A stretch of DNA of 64,000 nt from Liolophura sinensis (GCF_032854445.1 NC_088302.1:48024521-48088520); one strand, 5' to 3'; shown: positions 20,840 to 34,500, numbered from the stretch's first letter. Program-made: numbers and translations. Notes: generated by a model from the letters alone, not told the origin.

Positions 20840-21060
20840 CAAACGCATAGATGATGCGCAAATGCTCTCCCCTTGAGAAATTCAAAGGTAGCCCATATCT
20901 TTAGTGAAATACATAGAAAATACGCCAAATGTTTGCTCCTTGAGAAATTCAAAGGCAGCCCATATCTCTGGTGAAAAACATAGATGATACGCCAAATGCC
21001 CGCTCCTTGAGAAATTCAAAGGTAGCCCATATCTCTAGTGAAAAACATAGGTGATACAAA
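20840..21060. repeat. ~66-bp tandem triplication
   Basis: Three copies of a unit with cttgagaaattcaaaggtag; the gagaaattcaaagg string recurs at about 20876, 20942 and 21009. No coding sense. Confidence 0.8.
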
Positions 21061-21433
21061 GTTTCAGCTCCACCTCCGCGACCTTGCCGTACCGCAACAA
21101 GGCGATGTAATATTTTTGTACGAAGACTGCATGTTTGGAACATGGACCACGCCACCCGATTGTGTCTATACGCAATCACTATCCCACAAGAATCCTTGCG
21201 CTAATTTAAAAGTAGGCCATGCTGCACCAGTGTACAAACAGCGGTCCATCGACTTAAGAAAATATCTTTGTATTTTAGGTAACAAAAGCCGCAAAAGCAC
21301 CTGGCAGAGTATTAATGAAAATACCGTCTGTATTTAGTCCGTACAAGGCCTTCTATACATATTGAAAAGCTTAAATGGATTAAATGATCTCCACCATCCC
21401 CATCGCTTTATGGTCTCGTCGATAACCCCATAT

Positions 21434-22488
21434 TCACTCGCGTGTGAGGCGGACGTTATTCTGAACGAACGAGACTTGAACTGTCTGGCTGGTAACTAAC
21501 GAAAGTTTATTGCCTTCCTCAGCACAGCTGAAAACTGTATGGCAGTTTTCATGGCAGAAGAAATGGTCAGAATTTGGTCTAACTGAGCTATCAAGAGCCA
21601 TCGCTTTCACCGGACATACATCGTCGACTGGGTGAATCTGTATACATGGTAGACCTACCCTTCTGGTCAGTTTTGGAATACCGAATACGGACAATCAACA
21701 AAGGAGTGTTCTCTGCAGTGTTAAACCAAACGTCTGATGATTTAAGAACTGGAGTCATGTTTTTATTTGAAAATACCAATTCTCCCACCCTCAAGAATCC
21801 GCAGAATGCAGCATATGTGCGGCTGCGAAGAGATCTGCTTCAAAACGCAGATCTCTTCTGGAAGTTTACGCAATATCTCTAGTATTATGTGCGCTCGAGT
21901 GTCGGTGCCTGCCCCTCCCCAGAGCGATTTTTTTAATGATGATAAACTGCGTAAGATCATTTAAATGCCGAATTTTGTGTTCGTAAGAAATGGATGAAAC
22001 ACAGGACCCAGCGGTAGCAGTAAAATAGCCACGGACCGAGAGATAAGCTATCTAGCTCGCAACAGTTTTGATACTGGCCAGTTGAATCGTCTTCCAAATG
22101 CTTGGAAAATTCGATGAAGGACGCAATGGCGGTAAACTTTTTGGGTATTGGTTGCCGCAGCCGCGCAGAGCAAGCGTACAGTCTCGGACTCAACAGCAAG
22201 GAAGGATAACCGTTGGGCTTTTCTTCTGTCGTCGGAGGTAGTTCTCTGAATCTTTGCCAATGTCCGGCGAGAAATGGAGTCGGCAATAGAACTAGAATGA
22301 CCGACAATGCGTACACCTTTTATGACTATGTTCAATTCCAAGCATTTAAGTTCGAACTTTCTTTCTATTGACATCACTTCCTTTGACTTTGATGTAAGTA
22401 AATTAAGAACATGTACAACAGCCATATTGTGGGAGTGAAAAACGATTCTCTTGTCTTTGAGCTTGTCTCCCCAAACAGCTACCGACAA
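21434..22488 (-). pseudogene. DIRS RNase H and tyrosine recombinase remnant
   Basis: The open piece 22048-22488 begins in RNase H (DKRIVFHSHNMAVVHVLN; then VGHSSSIADSISRR, the usual end of this domain) and runs into a recombinase core-binding segment (ANTQKVYRHCVLHRIFQAF with neighbours). The piece 21591-21794 contains LVFSNKN, SSDVWFN and RIRYSKTDQKGRS, typical of the DIRS recombinase catalytic domain, and 21434-21694 continues with CPVKAMALDSSVRP in another frame. At least two frameshifts separate these parts. Function when intact: inserting a circular DNA intermediate without target duplication. Confidence 0.75.
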
Positions 22489-22499
22489 AGAAAAAAATG

Positions 22500-23720
22500 G
22501 GAAAGAATTCCAGAAATGTTATGTTTTTTGTAAGGCCACCATGGTGCCAGTGTTGAGGCCACATCCCACACGCCTATGCACTTGCCCTGTAAGAACATGC
22601 CAAAACCTCTGCTCTGTGTACAGATGTAACTGGTCACTTGTTAACATTTATCCCTAAAAACTGACGCACCATTGAAATTACTGAAGAAACTCAGCCACAT
22701 GTGCAAATCAAACTTCATTCCCTATGTTACCCGAATGTGGTACTCTGGTTTCACAATACCAGATGTGGCGTCTATTAGCCGTCTGCAGAATGTTCGGGCT
22801 GGAACGACAGTCTACACACAAAATCCAGGGACCCAATTAAAGTCTCAAAGTAATTGCCTCTTTTTAAATGAAAGGAGTTTCTGAGTTGTTGCACGCAATT
22901 CCCTGATTTTTTCGTCTGATATTCTGAACACCATTTTCTGCGTACTTATTTCTAGGCCCAGAAAAGTTAGTATGCTTATTGGGCAGCGTGTTTTTTATTC
23001 AGAAACCTAGAATAGTCTGTAAGATAGCCTGACAGTTATTTGAGTCACGCAACCCTCCAGTCAACAAATCACCCAATTGGTGAATCACGTGACTACAACC
23101 AGGCCTGTTTTAGACACACCATTGTCAAAAAGAGGCAAATTTTTCAAACAGGGAATACGAGATTGAACACCGCATAGGTAAACACTTGTAAACGTAGTAC
23201 TGACCACCAAACATAAATCCCAACTGCTCAAAATCACTGGGGGAATACTGGTAATAAGTAAAATGCAGACTCAGTGTCAACCTTATCCAGCAAGGCTCTC
23301 TGACCTAACTCCTGCACTATTTCAACACCCTTATCAAAGCAGGTATATTTGACTGAGCATAAGACGGGGCCTGTGTAATCGTTAACCGAATTGTCATCTG
23401 GGCATGATAAGTTGTGTATCAAGCGATATTCCCCTGGCTGTTTCTTGGAACTAAACCCAATGGAGAAATTTTTAATGTGATAATTTTCTTACAACTGCTG
23501 TTTGGTTTAAATTGATAGATTTTAGATTTCTTGCTATGGTTGGAAGTCTTGAGGCAGTATACTGGAGAGAACACTCAAATCTAAAACCATCGACTATTTT
23601 TGCCGCTTCCGTTTTGTTTGGGTATAATCTCAAATTCTGCTGCCGGCGATCCAGTTTAACTGGCGTTTTGCCTAAACTGAAGATGTTTCTGCTTGAAGAA
23701 ACGAAAATTTTGACTTAAAT
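22500..23720 (-). pseudogene. DIRS reverse transcriptase remnant
   Basis: Open piece 23234-23422 has IHNLSCPDDNSVNDYTGP and ALLDKVDTESAFYLLPVFPQ, which match the fingers/palm entry (motif A aspartate in VDTESA) of DIRS reverse transcriptases. The rest is spread over broken frames. The same DNA reappears at 63364-63740 with only scattered differences. Confidence 0.75.
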
Positions 23721-23734
23721 GCTTGACCCCACAC

Positions 23735-24870
23735 ATATTTGCAGCATGTTTGCCTCCACATTTTGCACATGTGTGCCTGAATTTACAGGTATCCCTTCTA
23801 CACCAATTGCCATTGAATGCCCAACAGACAGCTGCCTCCTAAATTGCTATTTACCCTAATATTACTATTAGTGACTGTAGCTGGCCTGCCGACAAGGTTC
23901 GGGGGCGTTTGACATTGAATCATAAACATGAGCCAAAATTCTGCGTTAAGACCAGCCCACGACTGGGATGGGTCATTTGCATGGCGAATTCGGAACTGCT
24001 CATCGCACATTCTCCAGCTAAACCCACCAAACCTGTTGGCTGCTGTCCTGATAGTATTCATATATTTTTGCAGCTGTAAAGCCGTATGGGGAGATTTCTC
24101 AATCAGGACGCTGGCATAAATCAAAAATGCTGGTGTCTATTTGTCAATGGAGTCCACTCGAGCAACAGAGGGTTTTGCTTTAAATTTCCAGCTGTCCTGA
24201 AGCAGACAAGAATACGGCCGTGGACCCAACAAGCTGAACTGATTCCCTTTCACCCTGCAGAATGAGCCCTAGTTCAACGAACTCATCACGCCATATCGTC
24301 TTTGTCAAAGTTTGAGGTAAATTTGAGCCTAAATTGTCGATACCAGAGGAGGTCTTAGGCACTAGGCTAAATTCGTATTTAGCGACTCATCTATGGGCTA
24401 CGAGCTTATGTGATCACTAGCAGTGTTCGGAACAGTCCGTGTTGCTGACAACACAGGAGTTGGGGTGGATATTCGTCCATCTGCTGGCCGCTGGTACTGG
24501 CGCTAGCTGCAGCAGGGCCCAGGTCACCCAAGGTGTTCAAAAAGGGCAAATAACAGGTTGCAGACAGCTGTCTACTGCCGTCCCTGTTGCGGTCTACTTT
24601 GGATGCTCTGACCATTTAATCAATAGTAATTGTGATGTAATTACTTTCAATTCAGCCATCTACTTTTGAGCTCTGACTTCCTTCTCAAATTATAAATGAA
24701 AACCCCGGTCACTCAAATCGTCGCCCAGGGAAAGCACGGGGGCCGTAGGGCTTGTAGATGACTTCGACCTCCTCTCCACTTTCCCCAATTTGGGACCCTT
24801 GGCAGCCAATGGACCTCCATGTTTGTCTGCCGTGGGTAACGTCTGAATCACAGTCCCATGCTATCCGCTT
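23735..24870 (-). pseudogene. DIRS ORF1 (gag-like) remnant
   Basis: Open piece 23798-24124 includes NRFGGFSWRMCDEQFRIRH and SWAGLNAEFWLMFM, followed past a stop by a zinc-knuckle-like Cys/His cluster near 23735-23790. Upstream pieces (24406-24615 and about 24700-24850) are low-complexity and basic. The layout fits a nucleic-acid-binding ORF1 protein placed before the reverse transcriptase. Confidence 0.6.
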
Positions 24871-24899
24871 CACACTCCGGCGAGACAATTCTCCTCTGC

Positions 24900-27780
24900 A
24901 AATACACTAAACTGTTGGTGAACGAAACGCACTAGTAAATGCAAAACGAAACGAAAATCTGAAGAGATGCAGGTAGGATATAAAGATAAAGTTAAAATCA
25001 GGACAGTGATTAATGAACTGGCTCTGTACTTCGGCTAGATGGTGAAATGAAAGACCCGTGTGACACCCGGCGGCAGAGGGAGACCACTGGACCAAGGGGG
25101 ATAACCCTAACCACCCAAGTTACACAATCACCACAGAGTTCGGTACATCACAGAAGCTCACACACCACCCAAAAGACCTCCTGTGTAATAATAGTGTTTA
25201 TCCTGTGATAATGATTAAAAAGTTTAAATTTCAACTCACAGCTCATGAAACTGCTCATGAAAACGGTAATGCAGGAAACATGCTTGTACAATGAGCAATG
25301 TGATTCAAGTTTTCTGGGGTTGCTTTGCAAGGGCTGTGGTTATCAACTGATGGTATCTGTACACGAAACGGTGTTGTATTCGACGTACACAGAGTATATA
25401 TAAGTCTTGGAATAGTTGAATAAGTTGTCAAAACTGTGTCAGCGACTACCTTGTCCTGCACCAAACATATACACTGTAACCCCACGGCCTAAATCCACGT
25501 TCCAAGAGACACGCATGTTTGTGGCGTCATCGATTCATGCTGTGACAGCATAAGCTGGTAAATTCCACATAGAAATGAACTATAATGAACTTGACATAAA
25601 CCGGCTAGGCTAACATGTCACATGGCTAACCCCAAGGTACAAATGCCTAGTTTCCTCCAATCCGACGTCAAAACAAAACCCAGGTTCATTCAGTATGGCT
25701 TGAATATACAGGCATAACGTAGATATGGCACGGTACGTGTATCAAACCAGACGATATTATTAATAGCTATTCCCAATTTTTTTTTTACACAATTAACAAT
25801 AAGAGGATTCACCATTAGTCAAAGTCCTATACTTTCATGTGTGTCTATTAGTGCATTGTTGTGGACAATTTGTCTGATAATATTCAACGTTTTTGGAGCA
25901 AACATGGCGCGATATTTTTGGTAACGCTCAAAGCTTGGCCGATTATCTTACAATGTACATAGCCTCCAGAGACATATAAATATCAACATGGGTTATGTGA
26001 TCCATGGCCATTGTAGCTCCACTTGGGTTTTCCTGTCTATGGTTCAAACCTTGCCTTGGGCAAGGGATGTGGGAAAGTTCGTCAGTAAATTGTCAAAGGT
26101 CGATGGCACTGCGGTTTCCTGCATCCATAAAACTGAGATATTCTTTAATATGGCGTTAAGCAGCTTTCAAATGAATGAATAAATGTAATGTGTGAAAGAT
26201 TGCAGAGAAGGTTCAAAATGGCATAGGCCTATTAGGGTCCAATTTAGTTATCTGGCCTATATGTTTGAGGTGGTGGTCTTTTTTTTCTGACACTGTTAAC
26301 GCAAAAGTTTTACTATATAAAGACCCACTTTGCCTGCCTGGTGTGAGCGATACTGCAATTAGTTGTGTCTATTGTTCTTTCTACAGTTAAATTTTACTGG
26401 ATGTTCTGTGTTCCTTTAAATAGGCATTAAATGTCCACTCGTTTTGTCAGGGTGTAATGAAGACAGAGAAGAGCTCTTCTAAACATATACCGTTTCACGC
26501 TCCAGTGGATTTACTCGATTAGCCATACTTAACTATAACTACATATATGCCCCAACGTTGATTTGGATATTTAATATTTCTTTCGTTACGATGTGGTTTG
26601 TTTAGAGCTAATGTTTGAACTCAGTTTTACACCTGATTATTATTGTTGTTAAATTCCAATTATATTTTGTTGCAATGTACACTAGAAAAAAAGTTCCAAC
26701 AATTGTATTAATAATAACAAAAATTGAAATAAGGTTTAAATTCTGACAAAATCGCTTTTGTTTGGGGCATTACATTTTATTTTACTAACGCCTTTAACTT
26801 ATGGAACAGCCAAAATAAATCCCAGACTGACACAAATATGTGTCCGTGAGTTGTGAGTTGTGCATAATGCATGTAATCTAGTGACTTTCAATCTAGTTCA
26901 TTGCATTTAATTAATGTTTACTGATGTTTTTTTTTCTCTTGAATTATGCGTAAACGTGTACGCTAAGTGGAGCCGTGTATTGCTGACATATCGATGCAAG
27001 GCCAATATTCATCATTCACAGATTGTTAACATAACTTAACAATTCATAGCAGCTATAGCCGATGATCTTTTTGCCTGCTGGCTCGTTAGAAGCATACAAC
27101 GGCAAGCCTTGTTTTGCTGGTCATCATATAAATGTTATCCTTTATATAGTTTGTCCGTACAGTGCTTTTAATTTTAGTCAGTGCGTGTCTGGCATGCTAA
27201 TAGGAAAGTATTCGGCCGTAGCTTGGTCACCGTTACAGCACATACTATCGTTTTCTATGCTACTGTATGTACAATTTACAAAAATTGGAATGCCTGTTAT
27301 ATTACCCGAGGCGGGGAGAAGGGGGGACAAGGGGGGGGGTGTTAGAAAAAGTAATTTTATGTATACTAATAGTCCAGAACAGGGAATGGTGTTAAAGTAA
27401 CCGGTTATAGCACGTCGCGTGATGTATGTAGGCCTAAAAGACTGTTTTGTCGTTGGCGTGTTGTGGATACTGAGAGTAGGGAATTTCATTGGGCAAAATC
27501 ATATTCTGTACATCATTGGTAATACGGGCTACTTGTGCCCGTGGGATACAAGCTACACTGATTAACCACACCTTTGCAGTTCCTTCACAGTCACGACTAA
27601 CAGGTGAGTTATTTACCTTATACCCAAAAGAGTTTATGTTTCATCCCGTGGTACATAGTGGGAAAATGGAGGGCAATAGTTGTTTCGATGAATGATACTA
27701 TATGCATAAGATTCCGTAACGCTGAATATACTAGTAATCAGCTGTTGAATGTGAGCTCACGGTAAGTTTTTATCAAATTA
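24900..27780. other. Unassigned non-coding stretch
   Basis: No recognised gene or RNA. The short poly(G) run near 27334 and AT-rich blocks are the only simple features. ORFs here show no familiar motif. Confidence 0.4.
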
Positions 27781-27789
27781 TCATTAGTG

Positions 27790-28160
27790 GGGTGGATTTG
27801 AATGACTGGTCAAACAAAACTTACATCAACACATCAGGGTTCAATTTTGCCATGTATTGACATAATTCAAATGCATTTGCATTGTCGGGAGACCTGGGAT
27901 CAAAGCTTGGTCGCGTCACAAAGGCTTTAAAAATGGTACTTGTTGCTGCCTCTATTGGCGGAGGACTGGTTGGCCAGATGTCAGTATAATGTGACTGGAT
28001 GGGTATCATGTCTGGTGTCATGATACTTCAGTGGCGGCAGTACTTTGGCACATGGACTCGCCCTGCCACAAGAACAGACAGTATATTACACACACCTGAT
28101 GAATCCTCCTCATGTGACTGAAAAATTGTGAAGTATAACGTAAAAACCCAAGTATACACT
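27790..28160 (+). repeat. Dispersed repeat family C
   Basis: Shares agtggcggcagtactttggc, ctgccacaagaa and gtgactgaaaaattgtgaag with 32610-32890, and inverted with 28883-29100. Ends like family B (aacgtaaaaacccaagtata), so the two families share their 3' end. Confidence 0.65.
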
Positions 28161-28715
28161 GATTTGTCAGTTCATACAAATCCATGTACAGGACCACACA
28201 TTCTAGATAAACAATATCTCAGTTACAGATACGCGTGTACTTACATAAATATATAAACATATACATTATTGCCGCTACATATTGCAAAATCCTGATCTGC
28301 GTCATCTGACCTTTAAAGACTGGATATTTCACCTGCAGGCAGAATATCCTGTATTTCTACTGGCACAACAGAACAAACTCGTTTCTGGAAACGCTCTCAA
28401 CCATGAACGCGTTCAACGAAACATTAGAAACTTGCGTCGTGCGTAATTTCCGTGACAACCTTTGGTGAAGAGATATATGTATACAGTAAGTTTACTAAAA
28501 GTAATACACACCCCTCATATAAAGCCTCTGTTCAAAGCTCGAAGAAACATCAGTTCACAAATCCCATTATGGGTATTACTGTAGCGTATATATATAGGCA
28601 GAATTCTGAAGCAAACACGGTTTTTTCCTCACGATGATCCTTTCGCCATGGTGAGTGTTTGATCTTTCGACTTAGAAAACAGTGGTTTTGCGAAAATCGG
28701 ACTGACTGTTGGTTG

Positions 28716-28720
28716 TTTTG

Positions 28721-28752
<32 letters not shown>

Positions 28753-28851
28753 TGTATGTATGTATGTATGTATGTATGTATGTATGTATGTATGTATGTA
28801 TGTATGTATGTATGTATGTATGTATGTATGTATGTATGTATGTATGTATGT

Positions 28852-28882
<31 letters not shown>
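28716..28882. repeat. (TATG)n then (TG)n microsatellite
   Basis: About 34 TATG units followed by a TG run to about 28882. It abuts the end of a family C repeat copy (28883 onward). Confidence 0.97.
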
Positions 28883-28883
<1 letters not shown>

Positions 28884-29100
28884 CCTTGAGGTTTAACGTC
28901 GTACTTAACAATTTTTCAGTCACATGACGACGAGGAGTCATTGGTTGTGTGTACATAGACTGTGTTTTCTTATGGCAGGCCTACCCGGCACTGAAGTGTC
29001 ATGCCGAAGACACCAGACATGACACCCCACCCAATCACATTATACTGACAACGGGGCAAGTCGTAAGAATTGGTACTGAACTTATCCCTGAATGAACAAG
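28883..29100 (-). repeat. Dispersed repeat family C, inverse orientation
   Basis: Reads gaggtttaacgtcgtactta, cagtcacatgacgacgagga, then gccgaagacaccagacatga and a phrase like cacattatactgaca, the reverse of 27790-28160. Confidence 0.65.
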
Positions 29101-31540
29101 AGTAAATATGGAGACATAACGTCACGGAGTAGTATCTCTCTATATTTGCTGTTTACATCTTGATGATGAATAAAATGAGGTGTAATAAAATTGTACTAGA
29201 CGTGACTGTGCAGATTCAAAACCTGACAACATGGTCTCTACCTGCATATGAGCATTGAATATCATATATACGGTACCTTTGTCCTCATTCTACATATATA
29301 AATGTTCAGGTAAGATGTACCTCCTGGGCTATAGACGGTCAGGTAGATAAGAAGGATCGACATTTTCAATGATCACTGCCTAATAATTTCTACATGTCGA
29401 CTTGTTTGTACAAGGATAATCTGGAGATGTGCTGGAGACGAGGGCTATATTGGTTCTCATTGTAATTCGTGTGCACTGATTGTAGATGTTACCAACAGGT
29501 GCGCATAGATCCTTTAAAGCAAGACGCCATCTTGTATAAATGGTATCCTATATAGATGCCAGAAGTGAAGAAGAACTTGTTTCTTCAACGTAAATGTAAC
29601 TGTAATCGATGTAATCAATGAACGCATACTGCAAATTAAGTCTTTGTGGAGAATTGTAGTTCATGTTTAAGGACTATAGGGTCGTCCCAAGGCGATAAAT
29701 ATGTGTGCGTGAACATCATGAGATGTGTTTGTTGAAATGCATGAGTTGTTAAAAGTTTGTTTAGAGATGATTCCTTTTTTGTAACTGAACACGTGCATGA
29801 TATATCCAAACCGACTTTCTCTTCCTCTGTCTTTACAAAGGATTAAAACGGTTGAAAACAAACTTGTACAACGCCAGTTATGAGTTTAATTGTGATGTAA
29901 ACAGGTTGTACATGATTGTGACGGGTCGACCTGAACCACAGAGTGACCTATAGTGCCCTGCAGTATGTAACTTTACAGAACATTGTGTTGTGTTACTACA
30001 GTTACAAGCGACAATTGGTTGGAAAAGTATAACGATTGTCTCCTGTTGTGTGTGTTGTGCACGTGGAGAAGCCTCAAACGCCTGATCCGACGACACAATC
30101 CTCAGCTTAACCGAGACAGCGGGTACCACCTACCGAGCGCCTACAATGACCTCATCAGATTAGACAGTGATCGCCTTAAACCCTGAAGCCATTAACCCTG
30201 AAGTTAATATCTATGTTACATTGTTGCCTGTTTTTGACACCACTCACTCTCTTACTGTATATATGTTGTCTTGTATCTCTGTATGTTCATATGGTTTGAT
30301 AACGATGTAAGAACCTACATGGAAACGTCACCAACACAATAAATCCAGGAGTTGTTATCCATAAGTAATGCCTCTGTCAAGCCTGCAGGGAATATACCTA
30401 TGCGACGTCACAAAGCCAACGGGGGCTCGATCGTAGGGGAGTAGATTTTCTGATCACCAAATCCTATCACTTTCCCCACGTTTTTGACGTTTTAAACGAT
30501 CGGAATCGATTAGGGGGTATCCAAACCATCTATGCGTAGTTTGGAACATCCAGCGCCGGGGTTCTTCTTTAAGACCGCTAGCCATATATCAATTGTGTTA
30601 AGCATTAGAGTCTAGCTCACCCTGGATAGCCTGCATGCGGTTTAAAGTTAAGTTTTCCCGGTATCTAACAAGGTGGCGTAGTTTCTTACAGATTCTGTTC
30701 GGTTTCTTCATCCATAAACTTGACCCCTTGAAAGACCATTCAAAAAATTTAGATTTTAGATTATTTCTTTCTCTTTGATAAGATTTACAATTCTCAAAAT
30801 ACTTTTTTTCTGATTTTTATGGATTCTCGTGATCAGTATCAGATGCAATCAAAGCGCAACTGGGATACATGTTTTGATTATCGACATCTTATGAATCAGC
30901 ATTGTATTTGGCTACTGATTTCATTTCATTGGCATAAAACATTCCATTTTGGTTGACGTCTGGCGTCAGGAATGTCTGTTTTTAAGCATATAGATCCCTC
31001 AAGCTTATGTCCTGCTGCAGCGAGGGGGCTTTCCTCACACTATCAAGAATTAGGAAACACTTATTCGATAACAATTGTTCACTTTCTGCTGCCTTAAAAC
31101 GGACTGTATGAAATTCCTGGTGATAGGCCTGTTGAATAAACATTACAGCTAACATTTCAATTTTTTTTTCGGCAGTGCTAGTTAACTGACACTGCTTTAT
31201 GCATACTGCTTTTGTATGTCTATACATAATGTGAAGAGATAAGTGTGTGTAGCAGTGATTGCCGCAGGCTGGTGTTCAACGCACATTCTAGGTGGATTTT
31301 ATTTATTTGTATTAACAAAATGAAATGTATGTGTGTTAGATCATAAGTTGCGTTCCATCGCAACTCTTCGCCTTTTGTTCAACACCCTGTTGTGGAAGAC
31401 GTTTTGATCTTTTGTACACTACACCCTGGGGCATGGGGATGTGTTAAGTGACCTGGACCGTGAACTATACGACCATTATCCATTGCTGGGTGCCCATTAA
31501 TGCATGCTCTGATTTATGTTTGACCTGTTCCGTTTAATAC
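29100..31540. other. Mostly unassigned; one possible 3' exon
   Basis: The only candidate gene piece is an open frame at 29983-30186 ending RHNPQLNRDSGYHLPSAY and a few more residues, followed about 150 bases later by AATAAA at 30339. I do not recognise the protein and no splice partner is clear, so it may be chance. The rest shows no known motif. Confidence 0.25.
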
Positions 31541-31563
31541 ACAGGAACCCACAGCGCATCAAC

Positions 31564-34500
31564 ATGGCGCAGGATATGGAAGCCATAGCGAAGGATAAAA
31601 AAGACACGAGGAAGGATACCAGTGAAAGAGGGAAATGGCACAACTCCCTGGAATTCATGATGTCGTGTTTAGGCTTTTCTGTTGGCGTGGGAGCTCTGTG
31701 GAAATTCCCACACGTCGTCATGAGAAATGGAGGTGGTGAGTTTGTTCACGCGGTACTTACTTATACATATATATATATATATATATATGGCAAGGTTGTC
31801 ACACATGTTTAGCTCGATCAGGCAGCCCCATATAGATAACCTCCACAAACATGACAACTCGACAGTATGTCTGTGATATACAGCCCGCTGACCGGAGTAT
31901 AAAGAAGGGACACCTTGCAACTGGATAGGAAATGGCTGGTGCAGCAGTGAGGTGTAATTTTTTTCATGCAGAAACACGAGTAGAACTTACTTTAATACGA
32001 AGTACAATTACTGAAGAACATGTGTGGGAAAAATTGGAGTGATGCGATTTATATTTTCTGTTTTATCAAAAGACAAAAGTATTATAAAAAGTAGATTTTG
32101 CTGTTTTAAGGCATTTTCCTGCGGGAATTCCCTTCATAATAAATATCATGTGATCATGTGAACTCAAATCATTTCCACATGTTTGATGTATAGCTAGGAG
32201 TAGTAATCTATAACGAAGTATTGGGTTGGCTCACCCGATCATATTGTTATAAAGCGAAAGAAAAAAACATAATGTGGAAGCTCAGAGGAACTCTGTATTT
32301 AACAGAATATTATTCAACATAATATTTCATAGGTTATACCACTTTCTCCACTTGGTGTGCTAACACGCGTGCTTTTTTAACCGTTGTGTTGCACAGATCA
32401 AAAAGTTCAATTCCTGTAATTGCGTACTTGTTTTAGTACTTAACAAAGTGAGGTATTAGAGGTGCGATTAAGTTGAACCATACAAGAATTTTTTTATATT
32501 TCTTCATACATTGTCAAGTTATATGTTAGGTAAGTTTAAATATATTATTGTAAATCTATACGGGCTATATATAGTAATCTTCCAATTAAAGCTTAACGCT
32601 GTTTACTTTAACTAATAGCCTCTCTTTACTGCCTCGGGTGACGCTCAGCAGTGAGAGGTCAGAGCAAGGAACATGGCTGGTTGGCCCGGTGTCAGTACAA
32701 TGTGACTGGGTGGGGTGTCGTGTTTGGTGTCTTAGGCATAATGCTACAGTGGCGGCAGTGCTTTGGCATGAACTTGCCCTGCCACAAGAAGACACAGTAT
32801 ATGTACACACACCTAATGACTCTTCGTCGTCCGATGATTGAAAAAATGCTAAGTACGACGTTAAACCCCAAGCATGCATACATACACCCTCTCTTCCAGT
32901 TGCACTGAAGGAAAGGGAGCACCTGTTTATCAGTTTATCTTCGTAATAAATGTCTATTAAAGACACCGTTGTGCATCGACGGTAAAATTTGTAAGACAAA
33001 AGCTATTTCAAATAACAACATTATAACGGAATGGGATATTATTATAATAAACTGATGGCAAGCAAGCGTCCGATTTGGGAGTGGTAGATCCAGGATCAAC
33101 CCTGGGTCGAGTCACACCTAAGAAAAGAGGAAGTTGTAACTTCCTCGCTTGACGTTCAGCACGAAGGGGATAGTGCAACGACTCGTTGACTCGTATCAGT
33201 ATAATGGCTCGGGCAGTGCGGCTTACTTGCCCTCGGTAAGTCGTCTCAGTGAAGCAGCACTAGATAAAAGAGCGGTGGAAATCTTCACTTGGCGTTCAGC
33301 ATGAAGAGGATATCCTTCGTCGTCATATGACTGAAAAATTGTTGAGTACGACGTTAAACCCAAAGCACTCACTCACTCTGATGGCGAGCAACAAATAGCT
33401 TAGGTTAGCCTATCTGATCGGCTACACCTGTTGCGTAACAAGTTCAAGCGCATACAGCAGAAGCCTTTGTGTCAATTCACAGATGATCTGTCAGTGTCAG
33501 CAGGTTGGCAGTCAACCCGAGGGACGATTTCGCATCTAGTTGCAAGGTGTCTTTTATTTACTCCTTTACTCTTTACTTCGTTCCATTGAAGGTACTTTAC
33601 TTACGTGACAAGTATATCGGGCCTACATGTATACACATCAAAAAGTCGGTGCCGCAAGACTGTATACATGTAATGTTTGTTTTTACCACATTAAATTTTC
33701 TACAAGATATAATCACATAAAAAAGTCAGATAAATTTATTTACATGTATTTATTTGATTGGTGGTTTACCCCGCACTTAAGAATATTTCACTTAAACAAC
33801 AGCGGCCAGATTTATGGTGGGAGGAAAAACAGGCAGAGCCCGAACGAAACCCATGATCATGTGAAGGTTTCTGCCACACCTTACCACAACCGCTCCTCGG
33901 TCACTGCGCCGCTCTGGCATGCTAATCACATCGACCATGGAGTACCCATAAGACTTTGTTTTTGATTTCTTGGTTCCCACTGGCCAAAAAGCAGTCAGCA
34001 CCTATTACTTATTTTGATCGTACGACGTTCCTGACGTATCTTCCAGGCGCACTTTCCAACTCCTACGCCAATATCACGGTCGCATTCACATCGGAAACAA
34101 CGTTGTATTGAGAGGCTTAGATACCTGTGGATGTGGCCTACACAGAAGGACTTATGTTTAGAAATACATTACTGTTAGTTACTTCATATTTGCTGAGAAG
34201 ACTGTTATACCTAATGCATCTTTTATGGAATTTTGTTACAGGAGCCTTTCTTATCGTCAGTGCCATTTTCATTGTTGTATGTGGCATTCCTCTATTTTTC
34301 CTTGAGAGCTGCATTGGGCAATACTTCTCAATGAGCCCTCTTAGATTCTGGAAAATGAGTCCGTTGTTTCAAGGTATGTGTAATTGGCCTTGCGCTTTGG
34401 TTGACAAAGCGGGACATCCTTTACCAAAATGTCTAACATGTTCTTCCCCCCACCCCCCAACACTAACGTTGAGGTACCAGCTGCTCCAGTCAAGTTACTT

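Larger units (their letters stand above)
21430..24870 (-). mobile_element. DIRS-like tyrosine-recombinase retrotransposon, degraded
   Basis: Domains in element order on the minus strand: an ORF1-like region (24870-23740) with a cysteine/histidine knuckle (CKFRHTCAKCGGKHAANMC), a reverse transcriptase (about 23720-22500) with IHNLSCPDDNSVNDY and VDTESAFYLLPV, an RNase H segment (22488-22300), and a tyrosine recombinase (22300-21434). RT, then RNase H, then tyrosine recombinase is the DIRS/Ngaro order and excludes LTR retroelements with DDE integrases. Frames are broken repeatedly, so it is inactive. I could not define the termini. Confidence 0.8.

Noticed and set aside
27062..27489. Possible coding gene from 100-codon ORFs on both strands
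   Set aside because: No recognisable motif, simple sequence (poly G) inside, and no splice or poly(A) context.
28659..28956. ORFs rich in MYVC or HTYI repeats
   Set aside because: Translation of the TATG microsatellite.
29983..30186. Small gene with downstream AATAAA
   Set aside because: Kept only as a low-confidence remark: no homology and no upstream exon found.
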